Source: an uncultured Planctomycetales bacterium (lineage in GTDB: Bacteria > Planctomycetota > Planctomycetia > Pirellulales > S012-138). Taken from it: DNA of 64,000 nt. The DNA is taken from NCBI GenBank assembly GCA_937982665.1, contig CALJLD010000075.1, forward strand, positions 29,301 through 93,300. The letters run 5' to 3'. The notes below the pieces were generated by a model. It saw only the letters and a list, made by a program, of their open reading frames with translations, was not told the DNA's origin and did no database searches. Shown piece after piece: positions 8,743 to 17,889 of the stretch (the first letter of the stretch is position 1; each line of letters begins with the position of its first letter). Both the position numbers and the translations under genes were made by a program.

Positions 8743-9981
8743 CTATGCGTCGTTCGAGTGTCGCAAGCGCCATCGCCCTAGCCAGAAGGCGATGGCCCCG
8801 CCAACCAGTGCCAGGCCCGCCAGGCTGGAGTAGGCGATTGCTCGGCCGTGTTCCGCGTTTTCCAACACACTGCCGGCGTACCAGGCCCCAAAGGAGCCAA
8901 CACCAAAGGACATCATGTTGGAGAAACCGTAGCCGAGGCTGCGTCGGCGGCGGGGAACGAAGTCCGCAATCAAGCTGTTGTAAAGCGGCTGTTGCATGAA
9001 CAGGACGAGGCTCACAATCGCCGCGGACACCAAACGCCAGTTCCCTTCGGCAAAAGCCATAGCGACAAGGAACGGAGCGGTGGTGACAATCACGGTCCCA
9101 AGCTGCCGCTCTTGTTTGCCAGGCCTGGCGATTGATCCGGCGATGTATTGACCGGCCATGCCAACCAGCAACACACCGCCGGTCGCGAAGTTGCGAAAAG
9201 CCTTGTCTTGCAGGCCGCCGGAAGTTCCGTTCGCAAGCCAGGCGTTGATGTCATCGCGAAGCGGAAGATCGCCCAGGTAGCGCGGGAGAAAGTTCATCAA
9301 CGCGGCGTAGATGAATCCGAAGATTGCTCCGGACGATGCGAGGATGAAAAAGGCTTTCCAATTGCCGTTATCTTCATCCGTATCTGCCGCGCCGGTTGAT
9401 TCGGTTGGTTGCCGATGATGTTCTTTCAACATGCTGGCGATCAACAGTCCCAGCAAGAAACCGGGAATGGAAAGCACCAGATAGAACTGTCGCCAGGTCA
9501 GCCAGGAAAGGACAAGGCCTGCGATGAACGGCGCGGCCGCGATGCCTGCGGAACCAAACACGCCATGAATGCCCAAAGCTTTGGCGCGGACATGCGGCGG
9601 AGCTTCATGCGAGATCAACGCCAGCCCCGCCGGATGATAGATGCTGGCGAACGTGCCCATGCAAAACATCACGGCGAACAACAGCGGCAAGCTGGCCGCT
9701 TCCGGCGAAAGCCAGGCTGCGATGCAGCACGCCGCGCATCCCCAAAGATAGATGGTCAGCAACCACTTCGCGCCGTAGCGATCGACCAGCCAACCGGCAG
9801 CCAACGCACCCAGGCCAAAGGGGAACCGCCACAAGTTGCCCATCAAACCGGTTGTATCGGCCCCAACGCCGTATTCGCCGGCGATCAATTCCTCAACGGC
9901 CGGAAACGAAAGCTCGAACACATGCACCATGGCGTGAGCGCAGCTCACCAAGAGCACCAGGCGCAAAGTTTGCCGCGTCAT
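8743..9981 (-). CDS. major facilitator superfamily transporter
   Basis: A 412-residue polytopic membrane protein with about 12 hydrophobic segments. The loop after the second helix has the MFS A-motif-like GWLVDRYGAKWLL. A central cytoplasmic loop (HHRQPTESTGAADTDEDNGN) separates the two six-helix halves. The start codon overlaps the stop of trpD by four bases (ATGA on the minus strand), so the two are almost certainly translated in a coupled way. The substrate cannot be read from sequence; the trpD link does not prove an aromatic compound. Confidence 0.88.
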   Translation of the reverse strand: MTRQTLRLVLLVSCAHAMVHVFELSFPAVEELIAGEYGVGADTTGLMGNLWRFPFGLGALAAGWLVDRYGAKWLLTIYLWGCAACCIAAWLSPEAASLPLLFAVMFCMGTFASIYHPAGLALISHEAPPHVRAKALGIHGVFGSAGIAAAPFIAGLVLSWLTWRQFYLVLSIPGFLLGLLIASMLKEHHRQPTESTGAADTDEDNGNWKAFFILASSGAIFGFIYAALMNFLPRYLGDLPLRDDINAWLANGTSGGLQDKAFRNFATGGVLLVGMAGQYIAGSIARPGKQERQLGTVIVTTAPFLVAMAFAEGNWRLVSAAIVSLVLFMQQPLYNSLIADFVPRRRRSLGYGFSNMMSFGVGSFGAWYAGSVLENAEHGRAIAYSSLAGLALVGGAIAFWLGRWRLRHSNDA

Positions 9982-11006
9982 GAGTTTGTTCGGTCGATCA
10001 ATTTCCGCAAAATATCCAAAGCACGACCACTATCGACTGCCTCGGTCACGGCGGCCGTGCAATCGGACATCTCGTCAAACTTGCCCACGGTGAACAAAGA
10101 CGCCGCCGCGTTGAGGATGGTGATGTCGCGGGCCGGGCCAGACTTTCCCTCCAGCACGCCAAGGATCATCGCGGCGCTTTCTTCGGGACCGTCGACGCAA
10201 ACCGGTCGCAGCGATTGCCGTGACAGGCCGAAATCTTCGGGCGTCCATTCGTGTTCGCAATAGTCCGGCTGAGCGGATCCAGGTTCGTTGGCCGCCTCGC
10301 TGATGTCCGTCGCCGCGGCGAGTGTGACTTCGTCCAAACCGTCCTGTCCATGCACCACATACGCTCGGCGAATGCCAAGCACGCCCAAGGCTTTCGCAAG
10401 CAGCGGTCGCAATTCCGCGCGGCCGACACCAATCAGTTGATAAGGGCTTTCCGCAGGGTTGGTCAATGGCCCCACGATGTTGAAGATCGTTGGCACGCCC
10501 AACTCGCGACGAACTTGAGCCACGTGCTTCATGCTGGAATGCAACAGCGGGGCAAAGCAGAAGCATACGCCGATCTCTTCCAGGCAGGCTTCAACCGTGG
10601 GGACGTCAGCTTCCACGTTGACGCCCAATCGCAGCAGGACGTCAGCGGAGCCTGTGGTGCTGCTGACTTTGCGGTTGCCGTGCTTGGCGACAGGAACGCC
10701 TGCCGCGGCTGTGACTAACGCCGCGGCCGTACTGATGTTGAACGTGCCCGCTCCGTCTCCGCCTGTCCCGCAAGTGTCGATGACGTCATCCCGATTGGAA
10801 CGAATGCGAGTCATCTTCTGCCGCATGACCTTGGCGACGGCCGCAACTTCCGTGTACGTCTCGCCTTTCTCGCGGAGGCCCATCAAGAACAGCCCAATTT
10901 CGCCAGCAGACGCGCGACCATCCATGATGATTTCCATCGCGGAGACCATCTGGTCGTCGGCGAGATCTTGTCCGGCGGCGAGTTGTCCGAGCGTGGCGGC
11001 AAGCAA
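9978..11006 (-). CDS. trpD: anthranilate phosphoribosyltransferase
   Basis: Transfers phosphoribose from PRPP to anthranilate in tryptophan synthesis. The 342-residue protein carries the PRPP-binding CGTGGDG at residues 79-85, the NISTAAA segment and KHGNRKVSSTTGSADVL, where most homologues have SSxxGSADVL. No ATG is available at the family's expected N-terminus: an in-frame TGA lies two codons upstream of a TTG at 11006, so TTG is the natural start. No other trp genes are nearby. It overlaps the MFS transporter gene by four bases. Confidence 0.93.
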   Translation of the reverse strand: MLAATLGQLAAGQDLADDQMVSAMEIIMDGRASAGEIGLFLMGLREKGETYTEVAAVAKVMRQKMTRIRSNRDDVIDTCGTGGDGAGTFNISTAAALVTAAAGVPVAKHGNRKVSSTTGSADVLLRLGVNVEADVPTVEACLEEIGVCFCFAPLLHSSMKHVAQVRRELGVPTIFNIVGPLTNPAESPYQLIGVGRAELRPLLAKALGVLGIRRAYVVHGQDGLDEVTLAAATDISEAANEPGSAQPDYCEHEWTPEDFGLSRQSLRPVCVDGPEESAAMILGVLEGKSGPARDITILNAAASLFTVGKFDEMSDCTAAVTEAVDSGRALDILRKLIDRTNS

Positions 11007-11184
11007 AGGTCAGACCGGGCGAAACGGAGTTGCGATAGAAACGAGGAACTCCAGTTTAGTCAGTCAGCCGCACCGCGACAGTGGCTGGCCAGCGTTGGCG
11101 GAGAAATCAAGCACGGAATTAGCGAACAAGAACAAATGGCAGATCGCAGTTGGCGGATTTAGCCAGTGTTCGCAACGGCGAAGC

Positions 11185-11523
11185 TCACTCTTCGCGCAAC
11201 TGAGCGATCATGTTCGCGATGGATGCTTCCCAGGCGTGCTTGTTGAGTTCCAGGTTCGGATCGACAATCACGTGCGTCAGCCCATGATCGGTCTCGAGTT
11301 CTTCCAAGAAGTTGGCCAAGCGATCCCGATCCGCGTGCTCAACCACCCGCAATGCCGAATCATCAAGCGACTTGAGGGCTTTCTCCGCGAGAGAATGCTC
11401 TGAAAAGAGATACGCAGCGTTCGATCTTCTCGACGCGGCTGCGCGCCGCACAACCGTGTTCGAGACCTCGAGCAGCGAATACAACGGCAGCTCTATCGGC
11501 ACGCTCTTGACCTCGAACCTCAT
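11185..11523 (-). CDS. small hypothetical protein
   Basis: A 112-residue frame starting at ATG (MRFEVKSVPIELPLYSLLEV). It has mixed charged helices and an LTHVIVDPNLELNKHAWEAS segment, no signal peptide or membrane segment and no family I recognise. It lies in the same direction as trpD, 178 bases upstream of it. The amino-acid composition looks like a real soluble protein, but support rests on the open frame alone. Confidence 0.5.
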   Translation of the reverse strand: MRFEVKSVPIELPLYSLLEVSNTVVRRAAASRRSNAAYLFSEHSLAEKALKSLDDSALRVVEHADRDRLANFLEELETDHGLTHVIVDPNLELNKHAWEASIANMIAQLREE

Positions 11524-11760
11524 GAAATCCCCGCTGGCAGACGCCAGCTATTTACGTTTGCTTCCGCCGCACCAATGTGCAGCAAAGCACTAGATTACCG
11601 CTGGGGATTACGGATGCCAAGCGAATTTTCTGCGAAGGCAACCGGACCGATCATTCATGCCCGCAATGAGTTAGCGAGATTACCGAACAAGCCAAACCGT
11701 AAGACTTGGGTTTATTCGAGTTGACCATCGGCTGCATTCGTAGCCACCAGTCAAATGATT

Positions 11761-12699
11761 CTAGCCACCGTACGTCTTGGCCAACTCGTCGATTGCCGTC
11801 TTGCACTTGGCCGTGGCTGCCCAGGCGTCCGGCCAGAAGCACAGGTCAATCGTCCACCAATCATCCGGAGAGCCCGCAGCGACAATGTCCGGCATGATCG
11901 CGCCGAAGTCGAGGTTGCCTTCGCCAAAGGGCGGATGCGTGCTGGTGTGATTGTCGTGCAAGGTGCCGTCGGAATCGATCAAGTGCAGGCGGCCGATCTT
12001 GCCGTTGAGTTTGCGAGCAAGTTCGGCAATTCCGCCGGGCAGTGTTTCTTGCTCGCCTGGCTGCCGAGAGCCATAAACGGCGACCATGTTTGCATGGCAT
12101 GTGTCGAACATGGTGCTGAAGTTGTCGTGGTTGACGCCATCCAAAACGCGGAAGACGTCGCTGGGCTTGTTGAAGGCAAAGCCCGGTTCAAATTCCCAGA
12201 CAACGCGGACGCCGGCGTCACCGGCGATCTTCGCGCATTCATTCCAGGTTTCGCAAACGCGTTTGAGCGCCTGGTTGTAGTCGACAACCGGCTTGTCTTC
12301 CAACGCCGGTTCATCGCCCACCTGGCCCAACACGCGCGGGTCTTCGGTCGTGTCAACGCGGATGACGTCGATGCCGAGATCATTGCAGAACTCAACGTTC
12401 TTGCGGAACGTGGCCAGATACGATTCGTTGCTTGGCGCGGTGATCAAAGCTTCCCCCCACAAGTCGGCGGCCAAACCGCTGCAGCCCATGCCGCGCGATT
12501 CCCAAAGATCACGCACTTCCGCGCGGGCTTCCTTAGTGGTTTGCAGATCAGGATTGGGATGCACGCCAAACCCGCCCAACTCCAATCCGTTGAAGCCTAA
12601 GTCGTGCAGTTTGGAGACCACTTCCGGAAAGGGGACCGGGTTCTGCTCGTAAGGTCCAATGGAATAGGCCCAAGTGCCGATGGAGATACGCTTGCTCAT
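11761..12699 (-). CDS. sugar phosphate isomerase/epimerase family protein (TIM barrel)
   Basis: A 312-residue protein of the xylose isomerase-like TIM barrel (AP endonuclease 2) superfamily. Visible elements: N-terminal ISIGTWAYSIGPYEQN, LGFNGLELGGFG, metal-ligand type Glu in VVWEFEPGF, Asp/His in FDTCHANM and the C-terminal LHLIDSDGTLHDNHTSTHPPFGEG. Planctomycetes carry many such proteins for sugar or inositol catabolism; the substrate here is unknown. There is no signal peptide, so it is cytoplasmic. It lies 60 bases downstream of the DUF1559-like gene on the same strand. Confidence 0.87.
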   Translation of the reverse strand: MSKRISIGTWAYSIGPYEQNPVPFPEVVSKLHDLGFNGLELGGFGVHPNPDLQTTKEARAEVRDLWESRGMGCSGLAADLWGEALITAPSNESYLATFRKNVEFCNDLGIDVIRVDTTEDPRVLGQVGDEPALEDKPVVDYNQALKRVCETWNECAKIAGDAGVRVVWEFEPGFAFNKPSDVFRVLDGVNHDNFSTMFDTCHANMVAVYGSRQPGEQETLPGGIAELARKLNGKIGRLHLIDSDGTLHDNHTSTHPPFGEGNLDFGAIMPDIVAAGSPDDWWTIDLCFWPDAWAATAKCKTAIDELAKTYGG

Positions 12700-12759
12700 G
12701 GTGACTGCGAAGAATTGAGGAAGGGTGAATTATTTGAAGGGTGCGGGCAAGTCCAACAG

Positions 12760-13482
12760 TCACTGAGAACCGTTGGTCTCGGATTGCGTTTGTGGTGGCG
12801 CCGTAAACAGTTCCAAAAGTCTGGCAGGCGTGACTTCATCAGGCCGGAGGGCTCGAACATTCCCCGCCACATTCGCGATCAAAAGTGAAGAACGGAACGC
12901 TGTGATCCTGGGGTCCGTAATCGAAAGCTCGTCAGGCCTGGTCCAAATGACCGCCAACTCCGGCGGCACTTCGACAACTCTACCGACTTGGCCGACTCGA
13001 TCCAACAACTTGCTCAGCGCTTCTGGCGAATTTGGCGACAGCTGCCGGAAAAGTTCATTGGTTGTTTGCGCTTCCACTGGCATCACCAAGCACGTGTGCC
13101 CCGTTTCCACTGACTCGCCCAAAGGCTTGAGGTCAAGCGGCATGCGTGCAATCAATGTGCGGTTGTGCGGGCTGTCCCAAGGCTCATCAAGATGGAACTC
13201 GTCATAGAGTTCCTGCTCGCCCATTTGCGGCAACACCGCCACGCGCCAACTCAGCCCAGGATGGATTTCCCGCACTTCCGGGGCATCGGGGTAGGCCGCG
13301 CGGGTTTCTTCCAAAATAACAAAACTCAACGCCAACGCTTTGATCCGATTGTGCGCCTCTGAGAATTCGGCGGCTGCTCGCATTTCCGCCATGAAGTAGA
13401 CGAAGCCACCGATTAGCAGCGCAAGAAATACGCCTGCGATCCACAGGCCTCTCTTGCGGCTGGAGTGTTGTGCGGTGCTCAT
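12760..13482 (-). CDS. DUF1559-like single-pass membrane protein
   Basis: About 240 residues. An N-terminal transmembrane segment (GLWIAGVFLALLIGGFVYFM) is followed by a helix and then LSWRVAVLPQMGEQELYDEF and HLDEPWDSPHN, which match the core of planctomycete DUF1559 (pseudopilin-like, SBP_bac_10) proteins. The classic N-terminal prepilin motif is absent, so this is a divergent or DUF1559-core-only protein. The start MSTAQHSS was preferred; an ATG four codons upstream gives MEATMSTAQ. The role is unknown. Confidence 0.75.
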   Translation of the reverse strand: MSTAQHSSRKRGLWIAGVFLALLIGGFVYFMAEMRAAAEFSEAHNRIKALALSFVILEETRAAYPDAPEVREIHPGLSWRVAVLPQMGEQELYDEFHLDEPWDSPHNRTLIARMPLDLKPLGESVETGHTCLVMPVEAQTTNELFRQLSPNSPEALSKLLDRVGQVGRVVEVPPELAVIWTRPDELSITDPRITAFRSSLLIANVAGNVRALRPDEVTPARLLELFTAPPQTQSETNGSQ

Positions 13483-13521
13483 CGTTGCTTCCACGAGTGA
13501 TTCCCGCTGTGCCGGTTGAAC

Positions 13522-13719
13522 TCACCAACGGCAGGAGTGACAACTTCGGTTGCCTTTCACAAGCGTTGTTATGCCAAGCGCTGTGTGATTCTGATCGAGC
13601 TGCGGATTAGCTTGAAGACTCCTGACGCTGCCCGATCCCAAGAATTGCGGGCGATGGCTCGGATCGGTCGCGGCTTTGATCAGCGAATACTCGAATTGGT
13701 TCTCAGGTGCAAACATGGC
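13522..13719 (-). pseudogene. probable remnant of an SseB-like N-terminus
   Basis: A short frame opens with MAMFAPENQFEYSLIKAATD followed by PSHRPQF, resembling the start of SseB-type proteins (pattern LxxxLxxAATDPxxRPxF). A GAGG ribosome site sits 4 bases before the ATG. After RPQF the similarity stops and about 40 unrelated residues follow to the stop. It lies just downstream of argD on the same strand. I read it as a truncated remnant; a genuine tiny protein is possible. The family match is from memory, not a search. Confidence 0.35.
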
Positions 13720-13752
13720 CATCGACCTCAAATCTCTTTTAGCTATTCTGAG

Positions 13753-14946
13753 CTACTCGCCGCCCAGCAACACTTGTGAGATCATCTCGCAACCTTCTTC
13801 CACCAACTCCGGTGTGATGTTCATCGCCGGCAACAGTCGCAGGACGTTGCCTTGCGTGCAATTGATCAGCAGTTTGCGGTCCAGGCATTTCTGCACGAAG
13901 GGCGTGCCGTCGCATTCAAGTTCAATGCCGATCATCATGCCCAGCACACGGACTTCTCGGATGAAGTCGCAGGTCTCGGCCAGGTTGTTCAGTTTGCGGC
14001 GGAAGAGATCACTCATGCTCTCTGCGTGTTCCAGCAGACCTTCCTCTTCGATCATTCGTATGGTGGCCACGCCGGCGGCCGCCGCGATGGGATTGCCGCC
14101 AAAGGTGGCCGCGTGCATGCCAGGCCGCAAACTGGGGGCGATCTCCTTGGTCGTCAGCATTACGCCGCCGGCCACTCCGCCGCAGACGGCTTTGGCCAAC
14201 GTCATGACATCCGGCGTGACGTCAAAATGTTGATAGGCAAACCAGTTGCCGGTGCGTCCGCAGCCGGTTTGCACTTCGTCAAAGATCAGCAGCAGATCGT
14301 GTTGATCGCAAAGCTTGCGGAGTCCCTGCAAGAAACCTTCTGGCGGAATGCGAATGCCGCCTTCGCCTTGGATTGGCTCGACCATGATGGCGGCCGTTTC
14401 GTCATCGATCAGCTCTTCGACCTTGGCCAGATCACCAAAGGGAGCGTAGTTAAATCCGGCGACCAGCGGGCCGAGCCCTTCGTGGTACTTGGGCTGTGCC
14501 GTGGCTGTGACGGCGGCCAGCGTTCGTCCGTGAAAGCCGCCGGTGAACGTGATGATCTTGTAGCGTTCCGGCGGCGTGTGCAATCGCGCGAGTTTGATGG
14601 CGGCTTCATTCGCTTCCGCGCCGGAGTTGCAGAAGAACGCCTGACCGCCAAAGCTGTGTTGAGAAAGCGATTCGGCCCAACGCCCTTGAGCTTCGATGTA
14701 CCAGGTGTTGGGCACATGCACCAACTCGGCGACCTGGTCCTGCACGGCTTTCACGATCGGCGGCGGACAATGCCCGAGCAAGTTGCAGCCCCAGCCGGGG
14801 AACAAATCCAGATAGCGATTGCCTTCCGCATCCCAGATGTGGGAGCCTTCTCCGCGGACCAGACAAACGGGATATCGCCCATAGTTGGGGATCACGTACT
14901 GCTGGAAGAGTTGGATGACGTCAGCGGAGGAAGTGGTGGATTGCAT
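13753..14946 (-). CDS. argD: acetylornithine/ornithine-type aminotransferase
   Basis: A class III PLP aminotransferase of 397 residues, normal for ArgD. Marks: LDLFPGWGCNLLGH, NSGAEANEAAIKLAR (residues 108-121), GGFHGRTLAAVTAT, the FDEVQTGCGRTG Asp (223) and Schiff-base Lys252 in TLAKAVCGG. It would interconvert N-acetylglutamate semialdehyde and N-acetylornithine in arginine synthesis. No other arg gene is adjacent. The upstream leader is an unusual pyrimidine-rich strand (see repeat entry). Confidence 0.9.
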   Translation of the reverse strand: MQSTTSSADVIQLFQQYVIPNYGRYPVCLVRGEGSHIWDAEGNRYLDLFPGWGCNLLGHCPPPIVKAVQDQVAELVHVPNTWYIEAQGRWAESLSQHSFGGQAFFCNSGAEANEAAIKLARLHTPPERYKIITFTGGFHGRTLAAVTATAQPKYHEGLGPLVAGFNYAPFGDLAKVEELIDDETAAIMVEPIQGEGGIRIPPEGFLQGLRKLCDQHDLLLIFDEVQTGCGRTGNWFAYQHFDVTPDVMTLAKAVCGGVAGGVMLTTKEIAPSLRPGMHAATFGGNPIAAAAGVATIRMIEEEGLLEHAESMSDLFRRKLNNLAETCDFIREVRVLGMMIGIELECDGTPFVQKCLDRKLLINCTQGNVLRLLPAMNITPELVEEGCEMISQVLLGGE

Positions 14947-15139
14947 GGGGAGAGGCTAAGGATGAGGGGAAGGGGATAAGGGCCAAGGGGCAAGGGAAAA
15001 CGGCACGATCAAAATTGAAGGAACAGCGGGATATGGGGCAAATCGCCGTCTTGTTATGCAAATTAGAAAGAGATGCCTGCGCTGAGGTTCGCGCTTCTAT
15101 CTTTCTCTTTCCCCTTGTCCCTTTACCCTTTCCCCTGGC
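14947..15139. repeat. purine-rich inverted repeat between eno and argD
   Basis: On the plus strand, 14950-15000 is a run of AGGGGAAGGGG/AAGGGCCAAGGGGC-type purines. At 15097-15136 the complementary pyrimidine type (TTTCTCTTTCCCC, TTGTCCCTTTACCC) occurs. The arms are imperfect inverted copies about 100 bases apart. The right arm runs into the last codons of eno. Confidence 0.6.
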
Positions 15140-16412
15140 CAGCAACAATCGGCCCAGCATACTCGGCGGCTTCGCCCAGGATTTCTTCAATTCGCAGCAA
15201 CTGGTTGTATTTGGCGATGCGGTCCGTGCGCGAGAGCGAGCCGGTTTTGATTTGTCCTGTGGAATAGGCCACAGCCAGGTCCGCGATCGTGGCATCTTCC
15301 GTTTCGCCGCTGCGGTGACTGGTGACGCTGGTGTAGCCGGCGCGATGGGCCGTTTCAATGGCTTCGACCGTTTCCGTCAACGTGCCGATCTGGTTGACTT
15401 TGATCAGGATGCTGTTGGCGATGCCTTTCTCGATGCCTTGCTTCAGGCGCTTGGTGTTAGTGACAAAGAGGTCATCGCCGACGAGTTGCACATTGTTGCC
15501 CAGGCGTTCGGTCAGCATCCGCCAGCCTTCCCAATCGTCTTCCGCGCAACCGTCTTCGATCGAGCAGATGGGATACTTTTTGTTTTCGATCCAGTCAGCC
15601 AGGAAGTCGACCATGCCGGCCGAATCAAGCTGTTGGCCGTCGATGGTGTACTTGCCGTCCTTGAAGAACTCCGTGGCGGCCACATCCAACGCCAAACGAA
15701 CTTGCTTGCCAGGCTCGTAGCTGGCTTTGCTGATGGCTTCCAGAATCAGCTCGACCGCTTCCGAGTTGCTCTTGAGGTTGGGAGCGAAGCCTCCTTCATC
15801 GCCCACGGCCGTGTTCAAGCCGCGATTGGACAAGACCTTCTTCAGGTTGTGGAAGATTTCCGCGCCGCAACGGAGTGCATCGGAAAAGGTCTCAAAGCCC
15901 AAGGGCATGATCATGAACTCCTGCACGTCCACGTCATTGTCCGCATGTTCCCCGCCGTTGATGATGTTCATCATGGGAGCGGGCAGCAGCCTGGCAGTCG
16001 CGCCGCCGAGATACTGAAACAGCGGCAGCCCACAATAGTTGGCCGCGGCGTGAGCGTTGGCCAGCGATACCCCAAGAATGGCGTTCGCGCCCAACTTGGC
16101 TTTGTTTTCCGTTTCGTCAAGCTCACACATTCGCCGATCCAAGGCGACTTGTTCCAGCGCGTCAAAGCCCAGGATTTCTTCCTGCAGCGGCCCGTTGATG
16201 TTGTCTACCGCCTGCTGCACGCTCTTTCCCAAGTAGACAGACTTATCGCCATCGCGGAGTTCCAAGGCCTCGTGAGCGCCGGTGCTGGCTCCACTGGGTA
16301 CCGCCGCTCGGCCGAACGAGCCATCGGCCAGGCGAATGTCAACTTCCACCGTGGGGTTGCCGCGGCTATCAAGAATCTGGCGGCCAAGGACGGAGATGAT
16401 TTGCGAACTCAT
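15123..16412 (-). CDS. eno: enolase
   Basis: Converts 2-phosphoglycerate to phosphoenolpyruvate. The start at MSSQIISVLGRQILDSRGNP gives 429 residues, the family norm; the open frame extends about 100 codons upstream but has no conserved sequence there. Seen: DSRGNPTVEVD, VPSGASTGAHEALELRD, the Mg2+ and catalytic segments including SIEDGCAEDDWEGW, Lys of LIKVNQIGTLTE and SHRSGETEDATIADLAV. The last codons coincide with a purine-rich repeat arm. It is divergent from the serine hydrolase, with 186 bases between starts. Confidence 0.97.
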   Translation of the reverse strand: MSSQIISVLGRQILDSRGNPTVEVDIRLADGSFGRAAVPSGASTGAHEALELRDGDKSVYLGKSVQQAVDNINGPLQEEILGFDALEQVALDRRMCELDETENKAKLGANAILGVSLANAHAAANYCGLPLFQYLGGATARLLPAPMMNIINGGEHADNDVDVQEFMIMPLGFETFSDALRCGAEIFHNLKKVLSNRGLNTAVGDEGGFAPNLKSNSEAVELILEAISKASYEPGKQVRLALDVAATEFFKDGKYTIDGQQLDSAGMVDFLADWIENKKYPICSIEDGCAEDDWEGWRMLTERLGNNVQLVGDDLFVTNTKRLKQGIEKGIANSILIKVNQIGTLTETVEAIETAHRAGYTSVTSHRSGETEDATIADLAVAYSTGQIKTGSLSRTDRIAKYNQLLRIEEILGEAAEYAGPIVAGQGKG

Positions 16413-16598
16413 GGGGCTTCCTGAGGAATATGGTTTGCACGCGTCGCGCGGCGCGCTAAGTTTGAATCGTTCCGCTTTGCCGCATTGTTGCCGAGATAGG
16501 CCGCGACGGCTAGCGGCAACCGGATGTGCGTACACTTTCATCCGGGCGACCGTGATGAGAACGGGGTTCGGCCACATTTCCAAGCTCAGCGAGAAACA

Positions 16599-17870
16599 AT
16601 GACAATTTCTAAGGTTTCCGCAACCTGGCTGCTGTTGTTTGTATTGCTGAATGCAAGTGCCAGCGGACTGTTCGCGCAGACTAACGCGGCCGCGACGCAG
16701 CAAGAGTATCCGCACGCCCAAGAGCCAATCGGCAGCGTGCGGGAAATCTATGACGGTACGCTTTCCGAAGGAATGGCCGTCAATACGTTTCGCAACATTG
16801 ATCGGTTGTTTCCCACGCGGACCGCGCCGGCATCATCGCACCCGCGCGAGTTGCCGCTGGCAGACAATGGACTTGGGGAAGTCGTTGAACTCGGGGAAGT
16901 CGTTTTTCAGCACGACGGTCAGCCCCACAGTCTTGAAGATTATCTTTCCATCAACCGCGTGGCAGGCTTGCTGGTCTTGCACGACGGTAAGATCAAGCGC
17001 GAGCTGTACCGCTACGGCAACACGGAACACACGCGCTGGATGTCCATGTCCGTCGCCAAGTCCATCACCTCCACGTTGACAGGCGCGGCGATCAAGCAAG
17101 GCTTCATCAAAGACATCAACGATCCGGTGACAAAGTACGTGCCGGAACTGGCCGACAGCGCATACGACGGCGCGACTGTTCGTGATGTGCTGATGATGTG
17201 CTCCGGCGCGCAGTGGAACGAAACTTACACGGACGCAACTTCCGATCGCAGGGCATTGCTGGAAGCGCAGATTTCTCAACAGCCCGGTTCCGCGCTGGCA
17301 GTGATGAGGCAACTCTCCCGCGCCGCGGAGCCTGGAACGGTCAACAACTACAACACTGGCGAAACGCAGGTGGCGGCGGAGATCGTTCGTGGCGCCGTGG
17401 GGAAGCCGCTCACGGATTATCTGTCGGAGCGGATCTGGAGCCGATACGGCATGGAGGCGGACGCCAACTGGTGGTTGGAATCGCCAGATGGCATCGAGAT
17501 TGGCGGAAGCGGGTTTAGCGCCACGTTGCGGGACTATGGACGCTTCGGACAATTCTTGCTGGAAGATGGCGTTGCTGGCGGCGAACAAATCTTGCCGGAC
17601 CGGTGGCTGCAACAAGCGACGACTCCGAAGACGCTGCCCGATGGCGAGACCTTGGAATACGGCTACTTGTGGTGGACCGGTGAAACACCTGACTCAAAGC
17701 GCGATAAAGCCTACATGGCTCAAGGCATTCACGGACAGATTCTGTACGTCAATCCGGCCGCGCGAGTGGTGATTGCGGTCTGGGGCGCGCAGCCGCAACC
17801 ATTGGCGGGGCGAATCATTGATGATTGGGTGTTCTGCGACGCGGTCGTTCGGGCGCTCGCCGCAGAGTAG
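16599..17870 (+). CDS. secreted class C beta-lactamase-like serine hydrolase
   Basis: The start at 16599 was chosen because it opens a signal peptide (MTISKVSATWLLLFVLL..., cleavage likely near LFAQ). About 423 residues. The catalytic SxxK is S151-V-A-K154 in RWMSMSVAKSITST, and the second motif is Y251-N-T in VNNYNTGETQ, the Y-x-N/S position of class C and 6-aminohexanoate-dimer hydrolase relatives. The third motif is probably HGQ near the C-terminus (GIHGQILYVNP). The substrate is unknown; an esterase or amidase is as likely as a true beta-lactamase. Confidence 0.88.
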   Translation: MTISKVSATWLLLFVLLNASASGLFAQTNAAATQQEYPHAQEPIGSVREIYDGTLSEGMAVNTFRNIDRLFPTRTAPASSHPRELPLADNGLGEVVELGEVVFQHDGQPHSLEDYLSINRVAGLLVLHDGKIKRELYRYGNTEHTRWMSMSVAKSITSTLTGAAIKQGFIKDINDPVTKYVPELADSAYDGATVRDVLMMCSGAQWNETYTDATSDRRALLEAQISQQPGSALAVMRQLSRAAEPGTVNNYNTGETQVAAEIVRGAVGKPLTDYLSERIWSRYGMEADANWWLESPDGIEIGGSGFSATLRDYGRFGQFLLEDGVAGGEQILPDRWLQQATTPKTLPDGETLEYGYLWWTGETPDSKRDKAYMAQGIHGQILYVNPAARVVIAVWGAQPQPLAGRIIDDWVFCDAVVRALAAE

Positions 17871-17889
17871 CGTTTGGCGTGCAGAAAAC

